64,000 nt of DNA, from positions 1 to 64,000 of the forward strand of contig NZ_VCNJ01000023.1 of the NCBI RefSeq assembly GCF_005938625.1, given 5' to 3'. A program made the translations under genes and the position numbers. How positions within the stretch are numbered: position 1 is the stretch's first letter; every line of letters begins with the position of its first letter. The stretch comes from Pseudomonas fluorescens (GTDB lineage Bacteria; Pseudomonadota; Gammaproteobacteria; Pseudomonadales; Pseudomonadaceae). The notes beneath the pieces are model-generated. The model worked only from the letters and a program-made list of their open reading frames with translations. It did no database searches and was not told the DNA's origin. Shown here piece by piece: positions 26,601-32,693 of the stretch.

Positions 26601-28195
26601 AGCTGCAACGCGTTGCGGCTGCTGATCAGGCCTGCCTGATTGACCAGTGTGCCAACCGAAACGCTTGTTGCACCTTTGGCGGTGATCGCACCTTTGTCGC
26701 GGTTGTCGAGCAAGCCATCGACGCGCACCGTCAGCCCGCTATCGCTGACCAATGAACCGGCATCGCGGTTATCGAGACTGGCCGCTTTGAGATTGACCAT
26801 TGCACCGGAACCGAGCACGCCGCCACGGTTGTCCAGCGCCGCGCTGAGATCGATGTTCAAGCCCAGATCGCCGAGCATCCGGCCGTTGCGGTTGTCCAGA
26901 ACCCCACCGCCGATGGCAATGGCTTTGGCGTTGAGCGTACCGTTCTGGTTGTTCAGGATGGCCGCGTTGACCGTAAGATTGCGGCTGGCGAGCAAGCTCT
27001 TGCCGGTGTTGTCCAGATGCTGCGCGGTCAGGCTCAGATCGCCACTGGCATTGCGACTGCCGTCGGTGTTGACGCCCGCTTCGATGGTGCCGGCATTCGT
27101 CAGTCGACCACCAGCGCTGAGGCTAATGCTGTCGCGGGCGGCGAGGGTCTGACGGTTGGTCAGGTTGCCTTGAGCCTGCACATTGAGCGCGGTGCCTGCA
27201 TAGATCGCGCTTTGGGTATCGAGGCTCGCAGCCTTGACGGTGACGGCGCCGGTGGCCGAGGTTTCTGCGAGGCTCAACTGCCCGTTAGCGTCGAGCTGAA
27301 TATCACCGCCGCTGGCAATCAGTTTGCCGTCGAGTTTCACCCCGACCCCGGCCTCGGTGCCGACCAGTTTGATCGCGCCGGCGTACATGCCGCCCAGCGC
27401 CGAGGAGTCGATGGCCAGTTGCGGTTTGGCGCTACCGTCATCGGCCCGCGCCGTGGCATTCAGAGTTTGTGCGTTGACGTCGTTGCGCCCGGCGACGATC
27501 GTCAGGTTCTGCGCCTGAATCTCGGCGTTGATCTTCGCGCTGCGGGTGATGATTTCGAAACGGTCGACGTTGGTCGCGTTAAGGCCCGCGCCCTCGATCG
27601 CCACCGCCCCCTGATCAACCTGAAAGCGATCCAGTCGGCCGTTATCGAGCACCGGTTTGCCGGTGGTCAGTGTGACGCGCGGCGAATTGATGAACCCGCA
27701 ACCGTTGCAGGTGATGCCATAAGGGTTGGCAACAATGACCCGCGCCGACTGCCCCGCCACTTCGGTGTAACCGCGCAACTGGCTCGGATTGCCACTGATG
27801 ACTTCGTTGAGAATCGCCTGTGCCGAACCGCTGTTTTTCAGGTTCGGGTTATCGACGATATGCCCGCCCAATTGCGTGATCGTATTCTGCGTCGAGCCGT
27901 TATTGAGGATCAGTCCTTGCGCGCCGACGTTGTAGTCGTGGAACTGGTTATGCGACAGCCCGCTGGCATTGGGCGTGGCGATATTGATGATCGGCACGCC
28001 GTTGCCGGCGCGGTCCAGCGAGGTGTTCGGGTTGGCCACCACGATGCCGTCGGCCTGCGCCCACATCGGTTGCCAGAACATGACGTTCGCCAAGAGAAAC
28101 GCCAGCCCGCGTTTCGGCATACCCAAGAAGTGTTCGCGGTTTTTTTCGGCAGCAGCAGGCTGACCGGCCAGAAAGGCCGGTTGAAGGATGTCCAT
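17621..28195 (-). CDS. cdiA: CdiA/filamentous-haemagglutinin-type two-partner-secretion exoprotein with C-terminal toxin
   Basis: A 3524-residue exported protein. A long signal region ends at AQA (about residue 48). The TPS domain (to about 290) has NPNTSLD, NPYGITCNGCGFIN and LDNGRLDRFQVDQGAV. A long FHA-1 region of LDN-x-x-G-type repeats runs to about 1700. A Tyr/Pro-rich, cysteine-containing stretch (about 1780-2200, SCGDCVGDNYSIY, RYYSFDLTDGG) is the likely receptor-binding domain. THDIVWLEEHEV at about 2300 precedes FHA-2 repeats to about 2730, an Ala-rich hydrophobic stretch, a DUF637-like region and the pre-toxin segment. The last ~150 residues (from PYWGTQRPAW) are the toxin. I see no VENN motif. 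The toxin activity is not recognised; a GGWATD ... SVADVRN ... LPGGGHQVNF pattern might be ADP-ribosyltransferase-like, with low confidence. CdiB lies 24 bp upstream. Confidence 0.92.
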   Translation of the reverse strand: MDILQPAFLAGQPAAAEKNREHFLGMPKRGLAFLLANVMFWQPMWAQADGIVVANPNTSLDRAGNGVPIINIATPNASGLSHNQFHDYNVGAQGLILNNGSTQNTITQLGGHIVDNPNLKNSGSAQAILNEVISGNPSQLRGYTEVAGQSARVIVANPYGITCNGCGFINSPRVTLTTGKPVLDNGRLDRFQVDQGAVAIEGAGLNATNVDRFEIITRSAKINAEIQAQNLTIVAGRNDVNAQTLNATARADDGSAKPQLAIDSSALGGMYAGAIKLVGTEAGVGVKLDGKLIASGGDIQLDANGQLSLAETSATGAVTVKAASLDTQSAIYAGTALNVQAQGNLTNRQTLAARDSISLSAGGRLTNAGTIEAGVNTDGSRNASGDLSLTAQHLDNTGKSLLASRNLTVNAAILNNQNGTLNAKAIAIGGGVLDNRNGRMLGDLGLNIDLSAALDNRGGVLGSGAMVNLKAASLDNRDAGSLVSDSGLTVRVDGLLDNRDKGAITAKGATSVSVGTLVNQAGLISSRNALQLTADQALDNQLGTVIADGQLTLTAKSLDNRSGNLVGKSDVSVQAQNVNNQKGKLIATGMLKLNADQLDNRQNGLLGSTSAMTLTVAELDNRGGEISTNSDLLLTGKKLDNSDGGKVFASKSATLTVDQVLNRNKGLIDAATRFTLHGRTLANNGGELRSQQAMQLTVDDAFDNAQGKVSSEATLTVNAAQLINNLGIFSSASDLNLVSRGGLDNLGGKVVTDGALLIDSGSLDNRQQGTLSGKGAVTVTTGAFDNSEGLLSSADTLDLVAGQVTNNGAGSIGSQGALTASVKGLDQQGGKLFSNTRLSLDLNHGQLNNGGSINTPGALLLKQLNGVNNQGGTISSAEAFTLTAQNLDNSGGNLLSNQGLTLRIAAALDNVKGMIGAAAIDARAGNVNNSGGSLISRGDLELNVDGQLRNDGEGLINSKGNLTLTATGLDSSNGGEVSANGDIDLALTSLTQNGGRLLGEKSVTVDLANGDLDNQNGLLTAKGPLTLKRLRDLNNQNGEVSSNLGFDLIGRAMNNSAGKIISGEKLLVRGTDLINQKGLLSGWQALAVNGNSLDNRDGGTLSSKYADVSVDLSGKLLNGGAGAVVAQGNLSINAGTLDNSDKGNLSSGAGQTLTLAGALNNNQGGLIASGAALDIVSTAFSNIGGVINAQQVINATASSLDNSGGQIAGNDAINLNLSGQLNNNAGKLAGAGPMLIKGVTDLRNQNGQLASQKNLDLRTGSLDNSNKGTVAANDQLLITATGAVSNSADGLIYSKNADVQLHAARLLNGKGSIQSDSGLTLEISGDFDNQSGKVIAQNGDVLITAANIDNRGGTLSSIKGALEARTVGVLRNGFDLNNNRQGGIIQAQSLTLSALAGLNNNGGRISAQATDSSITTAALDNGSGVLYAKGLLGVTGASLDNSGGQIAAERIDFGLSGALRNGAGVIESNTQLNVKANSVDNQNGRLRSLGTSGKTEFQLGGLLDNRNGVLETANTDLTLAVGSFLNSGGQLNHVGRGKFDISTANVLGAGGSIVTGGLLELNADSWNNTSAIQAGRLNVNVREFSQSASGKLLASESLQARGGNWTNNGLIASDGSIDMQLGGTYAGSGRLSSQRGTYLSAAQMNLGAGGSFAAGATSTISVGGQLINSARISSSEDLTVNAGSVANYGSLGAAQNLFINTPTLLNDRGLIFSGNNMTLGVSTLTNQHGDFYGLGNVLIGGYGGAARAAGVYNISGSMESGGGFTLNADVFENRTEGPIMSGDRKLVSGVIAGSCGDCVGDNYSIYIAARETYQSTDSDTSASAVLNVGKDFVFQGGTFLNSKSTVAAGGNITITADNLKNIGAKTGTIEVTRYYSFDLTDGGTWRFFSNVVMPYNQRNNPDFPNEYYLDPQSQIRKAKPESSEVVQGGELGQSYEYVALIDSVTGEDVTQRKYGAGLTGLKPGFEKNTPSWYDPNNLLALPSELAQRTPDDTKESAVDSTGVTSTVTGRNAVIQAGGKVAITATRAVENSVIHEDYGSNGGTNKVADTKVGNSGTTVVRINSQLPPDLAQQQVNPLSLPGFSLPTGENGLFRLSGQGISTASSGNGPAPTWTVGSEAISAQDHLAVATSGGPRNLFVDAPAQVSDGTRAVDTFHRTSSTGDDSRPVTRVTGLPDTKAPSIAHKYLIETNPVLTDLKSFMSSDYLLEKLGYNPDQSAKRLGDGLYEQRLIQQAVTARTGQAFLDGQTSNEGMFKYLMNNAIASKDALNLSVGVGLTSQQVAALTHDIVWLEEHEVNGEKVLVPVVYLAQASGRLGPTGALIAGNDVTLIAGENLDNVGTLKATSNLSATAGKDLVNSGSIEAGNRLDLLATNNIVNKAGGIIAGRDVSLTTRTGDVINERTLTSSDNSTRYAKQHNDYADNAARIEAANDLTVKAAQDINIVGGVMQSGRDMTMNAGRDVNVSSVQVTNSVYMDAKHNRSDITQLGADIDAGRDFKADAKRDIAVIASEIDAKRDVAMSAAENMLISSAADEQHSLSKSKKVTRQEDHVSQVMSGITAGGDVSLAAGQNLAVVSSRVTAGDEAYLVAGDRLDILAAQDTDYSLYDMKKKGSFGKKKTKHDEVTDVKNISSEITSGGSMLLASGGDQHYQAAKLDSGNDLVISSGGAVTFEGVKDLHQESHTKSNTSLAWNSMSGKGKTDETLRQSQLLAKGQLVINAVDGLNIDIKQINQKSISQTIDVMVKADPQLAWLKEAEKRGDVDWKLIKETHDSFKYSSSSLGQGAMLVIIIIVTVLTAGAASTAVASASTAMGASASGTMAAASAATAATATSAATAATAAGLGNVMASAVLTTMASTAAVSTINNKGNLGAVVKETFSKDNLKSAAISGLTAGVTKGVIDPQLGGHTVPFNNLTKGFDLNTLQGIGGFAVHAGAQGIAGGAIKTVIGGGSYSDNLKEGLVSQAGNVAAATAFNFVGGYSQNHWQAAKDAGDTTGMAMWAEGGVARTAMHALMGGAISSATGGDFKTGAVAAGASQAMASVLNSTFDTQPELRQAFSQIVGLTAAGLAGGDVNKASWVALMADEYNRQLHQKETLALEKLQKENPDKAYQLKAAACALVHCSASVPPDDPQYETIKALETDGKGFKDAQGALFATGAFDEYSKWDQVNDGLLRNEESAQRTGNAGRAILGAAGAVAGYSGAIITSPACVTLVGCALPGMSAAAGAASFLESWEATGRLFAPYEYTQGDRVLASFSSETYPGDVNPLRDYGTEAAKAAVEMLLLKGAGKYLEGSGELLLTSGGKKGGSLPGSTSAVDKVEFNATRDAEGFGLSAQRDFVPGKEHRAENINAGQVTDRDGLPRVDGEKTANDLLLTEQAGGVKPPYWGTQRPAWKEGTIVRDKVVDQPRTMTMTINEDQYAKMLESEAFGRNPATSLGGWATDTPINSVADVRNKLAVSEEFKEGPLYQVTFTVKPGPGIREGTVGDMWDATNGVRLPGGGHQVNFMDKSPRTNPELYQVDMGSVRALQ

Positions 28196-28219
28196 TTCAG
28201 AATCTCGGGGCGGGCGGTA

Positions 28220-29926
28220 TTAGAGGAAGAAATCCAGGCGGAAGTAAATCGGTGCTTCACGCTCGGTCAGCGCATCCGGTCGTTCCAGGGAATGGGCAAA
28301 CGTCACCCCGGCGGACAGGTACTTGCCACGGGCAAACAGGTCCAGCGAATTGCTCGACATGCGCCCGTGCTGATCGCCGTTGTAGCGACCGTTCTGGATC
28401 ACGCCCTGGTCGTAACCGAGGCTTGTGCCGTATTCAGCGAACACTGGTTGCAGCCACTCGACTGTCACCGGACGACTCCAGCGCAGGTCATTGCGCCAGT
28501 AACCACCGCTGTCACCGGACAGTGATTGATCCTTGTAACCACGAATCGACGACGAGCCGCCAAGGCTGGTGCGTTGCGGGCTGAACAACACGTCTTCACT
28601 GCGCTGACCGGTCATCAGGCTACTGAAACTGAACGACTCTCCCCAGAGTTTGAATGGCTGCAAATAACTCAGGGTGGCGGTGTATTTGCGATAGCGCGCA
28701 TTCGGCTCGCCCGGGCCCGGATCATGACTGCCTTGAGCGTCGAACGCGCCGATGCCTTCCTGCATGCCGGCGTCAAAGTTGACGAAGGCACTGCCGACAC
28801 GGCGACCGTGGTTGAAGCCGAACTGCGCTTCGCTGATGCGGTTGCTGCTCAGTTTGAGCTTGCTGTCTTCGATGAAATTATTGGTGCGCAAGTACGACAG
28901 GCCAGCGCTGAGCGAGGTCTTGCTGACGGCGTCGCGGTGGATCACCCGCTCGGCGCGCAACTGATGGTTTTCGCTGTCGCCGGTCTGTTTGAAGTTGTAG
29001 AGGTTGGCGGCGATTTGCGAGCGGTACTCGCTCTGACTGTAGGTGTAACTGAACGTCCACCAGCCCCACGGCAAGCTGTAATTGAGCATGGCGTTACGGG
29101 AGGTGTGCTGATGATCCGTCATCGCATCGTGACCACCGCGCAGGCTCAACTGATCTGCCAGGCCGAGCGGACTGTCCCAGTCAAACGTGGTGCCCCACTG
29201 CTGTTCGCCGGTGCTGCGCTGGCCGTCGTTGTTGCGCGACAGCCCTACTCGCCATGGCTTCTGCGGCGTGTTGGTGACCAGCACTGCACTGCCGCCGACA
29301 TTCTGCCCGGGCGCCAGCTCCATTTTTGCCTGATTGGATGGCAGACGATTGAGCTGATCGACCATCTGCTCGATCTCGCGCAGATTGACCAGGTCACCGG
29401 TTTTGCCGGGGAAAGCCATGGCCAGTTCGCGCTCCGAGAGCTGGCTGTTTTCCGCGCCTTTCATGCCTTCAAGTTTGCCTTCGACCACCAGCACTTGCAG
29501 ATGCCCGGTGGACAGATCCTGCTGTGGCAGGTAGGCGCGGCTGGTGACCAGGCCTTTCTCGATGTAGTGATCGGTGATGACTTTGAGCAGCTCGTTGAGC
29601 TGCGGCACACCGAGGCATTCACCGATATAGGGTTTGAGCAGACGAGTCTTGTCGCGCTCGGAAAGACTGTCGGCCCCTTTGAGTTCGATGTCTTTGATCG
29701 GGAAACAGCGGGTATCGGTGGGGGCTGCCGGTTGCGCAGGCTTGGCGTCCTTGCCGGGCAGGTCCTTGAGTTCTTCGAGGCGCCGCTGCTGCTCTTCGAG
29801 CAGGCGGTTCTGGCGGTCACGGATAAGGTCAGTGTCACCGGGGGTAGGAGCGGCGACGGCAATCTGAAGTGGAGACAGGCACAGCAAAGCTACGCACAAC
29901 CTCGCCACGAGGGCGGGTGAGGACAT
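28220..29926 (-). CDS. cdiB: ShlB/FhaC/CdiB-family outer-membrane transporter
   Basis: A 568-residue Omp85-superfamily TpsB protein. A signal peptide ends near AVAAP. A Glu/Arg-rich helix plug (RQNRLLEEQQRRLEELKD) comes next. Two POTRA domains follow at about 70-225 (CFPIKDIELKG, GHLQVLVVEGKLEG). The 16-strand barrel contains the family motif SLGGSSSIRGYKDQSLSGDSG. The protein ends in F-x-L-D-F-F-L, a C-terminal aromatic typical of barrels. It should export the CdiA protein encoded 24 bp downstream. A GAGGGA ribosome site precedes the ATG. It is driven by a near-consensus sigma-70 promoter at 29970-29998 whose sequence is duplicated at 31147-31175. Confidence 0.93.
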   Translation of the reverse strand: MSSPALVARLCVALLCLSPLQIAVAAPTPGDTDLIRDRQNRLLEEQQRRLEELKDLPGKDAKPAQPAAPTDTRCFPIKDIELKGADSLSERDKTRLLKPYIGECLGVPQLNELLKVITDHYIEKGLVTSRAYLPQQDLSTGHLQVLVVEGKLEGMKGAENSQLSERELAMAFPGKTGDLVNLREIEQMVDQLNRLPSNQAKMELAPGQNVGGSAVLVTNTPQKPWRVGLSRNNDGQRSTGEQQWGTTFDWDSPLGLADQLSLRGGHDAMTDHQHTSRNAMLNYSLPWGWWTFSYTYSQSEYRSQIAANLYNFKQTGDSENHQLRAERVIHRDAVSKTSLSAGLSYLRTNNFIEDSKLKLSSNRISEAQFGFNHGRRVGSAFVNFDAGMQEGIGAFDAQGSHDPGPGEPNARYRKYTATLSYLQPFKLWGESFSFSSLMTGQRSEDVLFSPQRTSLGGSSSIRGYKDQSLSGDSGGYWRNDLRWSRPVTVEWLQPVFAEYGTSLGYDQGVIQNGRYNGDQHGRMSSNSLDLFARGKYLSAGVTFAHSLERPDALTEREAPIYFRLDFFL

Positions 29927-29948
29927 GTTCGATCCCTCGAGACGAAAG

Positions 29949-30000
29949 TGACATCAAAATAGTGGCGCGATATTAGATGGCCATCATTTTGACGTCAAAC
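29949..30000 (-). promoter_or_regulatory. cdiB promoter within a 52-bp duplicated dyad
   Basis: On the minus strand TTGACG (29998-29993), 17 bases and TAATAT (29975-29970) form a near-consensus sigma-70 promoter. The start of transcription would be near 29963, about 37 bases before the cdiB ATG. The whole 52-bp stretch is also an imperfect inverted repeat (GACATCAAAATAGTGGC / GCCATCATTTTGACGTC). It recurs at 31126-31177 with two mismatches. Confidence 0.65.
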
Positions 30001-30081
30001 AATCGTTTCGACCTTTTGTCGGGATTGTATCGAGGATTGAACAAACGGGGCCGTTGCAGCCCCGCAATGCTTCTGACTGGC

Positions 30082-30492
30082 TTACCCGCGAATACGGTGC
30101 TCATCAAAAGCATAATCTTCCTGGCAATCCGCCGAAGGGCCTTTCTCCACATTGACGTAATGCACTGTGTCAGCATCAGTAAGCTTGTAGGTGTAAACAT
30201 CAGGCGCAGCGACGCCATTGGTTCTCAGCACACTTTTGCCATTGGTAGCTGTCCAGGTGCCATGCTCGGTTTGCACCTTCTGTGTCTGCTTGGCGTCGCG
30301 GAAAAAGGTGATGGAGAAAGTACCGTCGGCGTTGAACTGGTTTTTCCAGGACATGAACTGGCATTTGCCGTTTTCGTCGCGCTGACCTTTCCATGAACCG
30401 ACCAGCGATGGGTCAACGACCGGCTTATTAGTGGCGCAGCCAGACAATGTCGCGGCCAGAATAATAAGTGCCAGGGAGAGATTCCGTTTCAC
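30082..30492 (-). CDS. small lipoprotein, lipocalin-like
   Basis: A 136-residue predicted lipoprotein starting with GTG and preceded by an AAAGGA ribosome site. The signal peptide ends in the lipobox LSGC (about residues 16-19). The mature part is beta-rich (GSWKGQRDENGKCQFMSWKNQF, ADGTFSITFF, HGTWTATNGKSVLRTNG), the pattern of small lipocalin-like domains. The function is unknown. It is 48 bp downstream of another lipoprotein gene on the same strand, and the pair lies between the two copies of the duplicated promoter, immediately upstream of cdiB. Confidence 0.65.
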   Translation of the reverse strand: MKRNLSLALIILAATLSGCATNKPVVDPSLVGSWKGQRDENGKCQFMSWKNQFNADGTFSITFFRDAKQTQKVQTEHGTWTATNGKSVLRTNGVAAPDVYTYKLTDADTVHYVNVEKGPSADCQEDYAFDEHRIRG

Positions 30493-30540
30493 AGGGTGTT
30501 TCCTTTTTTTCGATAAATTCAGTGCGCTGTGCGTGCCGAC

Positions 30541-31089
30541 TCAACTCTTTACGAGCGTGCGCTGCCGGGGCTGAGTAACGTCATAAACGTGCTGTTCACA
30601 ATGCTCACCGCTGAACTGGAACTCCACCTGGTAGACCTTGCCACGCTCGGGAGTGAAAACAGTGGTCAGCGGCCCGCAGGTATAAATACCTCCCGTAACC
30701 CGGCCGTTCGAATACCCCGAAATTTCAAAGGGCTTATCGGCATCCGCTTGTGCCTCCACTTGCGGGAAGCGCTTGACCGTGGCGCTGTTCGCCACTTCAT
30801 TGAGTTTGGCGATCCAGCCGAAAACATGGCCCCGACCTGAATCGACGACGGTGCCAAGAACCTCCATTCGACGGTCAGGATCATCCGCGCGCCGGATGGA
30901 AAACTCCACCGGATGGGTGCCACCGGAGGCTTTCATGATGACCTTGGCGTGCTGGTCATCCGTTGCCACTTTGTTCTGGCCTAGTTGAACACCATCTTTC
31001 AGCAGGCTTGGAGAAGAATCCCGAACATTGGAATGGCAGCCTGCCAGCGTAAAAATCACAGCCAGAGGCAGTAATGCGCGTTTATTCAC
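30541..31089 (-). CDS. hypothetical lipoprotein
   Basis: A 182-residue predicted lipoprotein. I chose the GTG at 31089 because it gives a normal signal peptide (MNKRALLPLAVIFTLAGC) with a lipobox. The alternative TTG/ATG starts at 31134/31131 lie inside the duplicated promoter element and would precede the signal peptide by 15 residues. The mature part has several cysteines (YTCGPL, GEHCEQ) and no recognised family. It is the first gene behind the second copy of the cdiB-type promoter and probably forms an operon with the lipoprotein gene downstream. Confidence 0.6.
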   Translation of the reverse strand: MNKRALLPLAVIFTLAGCHSNVRDSSPSLLKDGVQLGQNKVATDDQHAKVIMKASGGTHPVEFSIRRADDPDRRMEVLGTVVDSGRGHVFGWIAKLNEVANSATVKRFPQVEAQADADKPFEISGYSNGRVTGGIYTCGPLTTVFTPERGKVYQVEFQFSGEHCEQHVYDVTQPRQRTLVKS

Positions 31090-31125
31090 GGACGAAGTTT
31101 CTCGATTAAGGACGGGCGCCAAGAA

Positions 31126-31177
31126 TGACATCAAAATAGTGGCGCGATATTAGTTGGCCATCATTTTGGCGTCAAAC
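31126..31177 (-). promoter_or_regulatory. second copy of the 52-bp dyad promoter
   Basis: TTGACG (31175-31170), 17 bases, TAATAT (31152-31147) on the minus strand. It differs from the cdiB copy at two positions, both outside the -35 and -10 hexamers. Transcription would start about 50 bases before the lipoprotein GTG. The element begins 10 bp from the stop of the HxlR regulator. Confidence 0.65.
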
Positions 31178-31186
31178 CTTTGTTGG

Positions 31187-31636
31187 TCAGTGCTCAACAC
31201 CCAGTCGCGTCGCAACGTCCTCCGGAGCCAGCGACCGACCATCGGCCGAGATCAATTCCAGCTTGCGAATCGGCTGACGATCCTTTGCATCAACCATCAC
31301 CGACCCCGGCTCACCGGGCGCGTACATGAACTCGCCGCCCCACTGCGACAGCGCGACGATCACGGTCTGCAAGGCTTTGCCACGCTCTGTCAGCACGTAT
31401 TCCTTATAGGCGCCGCCGTCGGCGGCGGGCATTGCCTGCAGGATCCCCTGCTCCACCAGCCCCTTGAGGCGCGCGCTGAGCATGTTTTTCGCGATATCCA
31501 GACTCTTCTGGAAATCATTGAAACGCCGGATGCCGTCCAGCGCGTCACGAATGATCAGCAACGACCACCAGTCGCCGATCAGGTCCAGCGTCCGGGCGAC
31601 CGGGCAGGCATTGCCCTGCAAACTTTTGCGTTTCAC
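31187..31636 (-). CDS. HxlR-family winged-helix regulator
   Basis: A 149-residue DNA-binding protein. HxlR signatures are present in order: CPVARTLDLIGDWWSLLIIRDAL, RRFNDFQKSLDIAKNMLSARLKGLVEQGIL and YVLTERGKAL. I chose the GTG at 31636 because an AGAGGGAG ribosome site sits nine bases upstream and the conserved domain starts soon after; a longer frame to 31738 adds 34 unconserved residues. It is divergent from the alpha/beta hydrolase at 31813, which is the probable target, as is common for HxlR regulators of stress or detoxification genes. Confidence 0.85.
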   Translation of the reverse strand: MKRKSLQGNACPVARTLDLIGDWWSLLIIRDALDGIRRFNDFQKSLDIAKNMLSARLKGLVEQGILQAMPAADGGAYKEYVLTERGKALQTVIVALSQWGGEFMYAPGEPGSVMVDAKDRQPIRKLELISADGRSLAPEDVATRLGVEH

Positions 31637-31812
31637 GTAAACGTACTCCCTCTCAGTGGCCGAACGTGTAGCTTCGGGTTGCATCATACAACTCTGCAGC
31701 AACCCACGACTGTTCCGGCGCAAAACCAGCACCTGCATACAAGTAGCCGAATCGCTTTGCGCTGATAGTGAATGCCGCCATTTCGGCAGCGAACCCTGAA
31801 GCAGGAGTTTCC

Positions 31813-32631
31813 ATGAGCACTTTCACCACGCAAGACGGCACCGAGATTTACTTCAAGGATTGGGGCAGCGGTAAACCCGTGCTGTTCAGCCACGGCTGGC
31901 CGCTGGATGCCGACATGTGGGAATACCAGATGGAATACCTGAGCAGCCGTGGCTATCGCACCATCGCGTTCGATCGCCGTGGCTTTGGCCGTTCCGACCA
32001 GCCGTGGACCGGTTACGACTACAACACCTTCGCCGATGACATCGCGCAACTGATCAACCATCTGGACTTGCGCGACGTGACACTGGTGGGCTTTTCCATG
32101 GGCGGCGGCGACGTCAGCCGCTACATTGCCCGGCATGGCAGCGAGCGCGTTGCCGGTCTGGTGTTGTTGGGCGCGGTGACGCCACTGTTCGGCAAGAAAG
32201 CCGACTTCCCACAGGGCGTCGACACCTCGGTGTTCGACGGCATCAAGGCGGGCCTGCTGCAGGATCGCGCGCAATTCATCGCCGATTTCGCCGCGCCGTT
32301 CTATGGCACCAACCAAGGCCAGAAAGTCTCTGACGGCGTGCTCACGCAAACGCTGAATGTCGCCCTGCTGGCGTCGCTCAAAGGCACGGTGGATTGCGTC
32401 ACGGCGTTCTCGGAAACCGACTTCCGCCCAGACATGGCCAAGATCGACGTGCCGACGCTGGTGATCCATGGTGACGGTGATCAGATCGTGCCGTTCGAAA
32501 CCACTGGCAAACAGGCTGCCGCACAAATCAAAGGCGCCGAGTTGAAGGTCTACGCAGGGGCGCCACATGGCTTTGCGGTGACGCATGCGCAGGCCTTGAA
32601 TGAGGATTTGCTAGCGTTTCTCAAACGCTGA
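31813..32631 (+). CDS. alpha/beta hydrolase (non-heme chloroperoxidase/esterase type)
   Basis: A 272-residue cytoplasmic hydrolase. The catalytic triad is readable: Ser95 in GFSMGGG, Asp223 in HGDGDQIVP and His252 in GAPHGFAVTH, with an oxyanion HGWPLD at 27-32. This matches the cofactor-free haloperoxidase/aryl-esterase group, which hydrolyses esters and can catalyse perhydrolysis. The natural substrate is unknown. It is divergent from an HxlR regulator. A GCAGGAG ribosome site supports the ATG at 31813; a strong terminator follows. Confidence 0.88.
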   Translation: MSTFTTQDGTEIYFKDWGSGKPVLFSHGWPLDADMWEYQMEYLSSRGYRTIAFDRRGFGRSDQPWTGYDYNTFADDIAQLINHLDLRDVTLVGFSMGGGDVSRYIARHGSERVAGLVLLGAVTPLFGKKADFPQGVDTSVFDGIKAGLLQDRAQFIADFAAPFYGTNQGQKVSDGVLTQTLNVALLASLKGTVDCVTAFSETDFRPDMAKIDVPTLVIHGDGDQIVPFETTGKQAAAQIKGAELKVYAGAPHGFAVTHAQALNEDLLAFLKR

Positions 32632-32642
32632 AAATTCGGCAT

Positions 32643-32679
32643 AAAAAAAGTCCGTCGGCATCGCTTGACGGACTTTTTT
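32643..32679 (+). terminator. rho-independent terminator
   Basis: AAAAAAAGTCCGTC and GACGGACTTTTTT form a stem with a ten-base loop, 12 bases after the hydrolase stop. A- and T-runs flank it on both sides. Confidence 0.88.
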
Positions 32680-32693
32680 GTTACCCTCGTTCA

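Noticed and set aside
20000..28000. Periodic repeats in the 20-28 kb stretch as non-coding tandem repeats
   Set aside because: The periodicity is that of filamentous-haemagglutinin beta-helix repeats inside one intact reading frame.
28526..29920. A 464-codon plus-strand frame opposite cdiB
   Set aside because: cdiB on the minus strand has POTRA and barrel motifs and a signal peptide; the antisense frame shows no such features.
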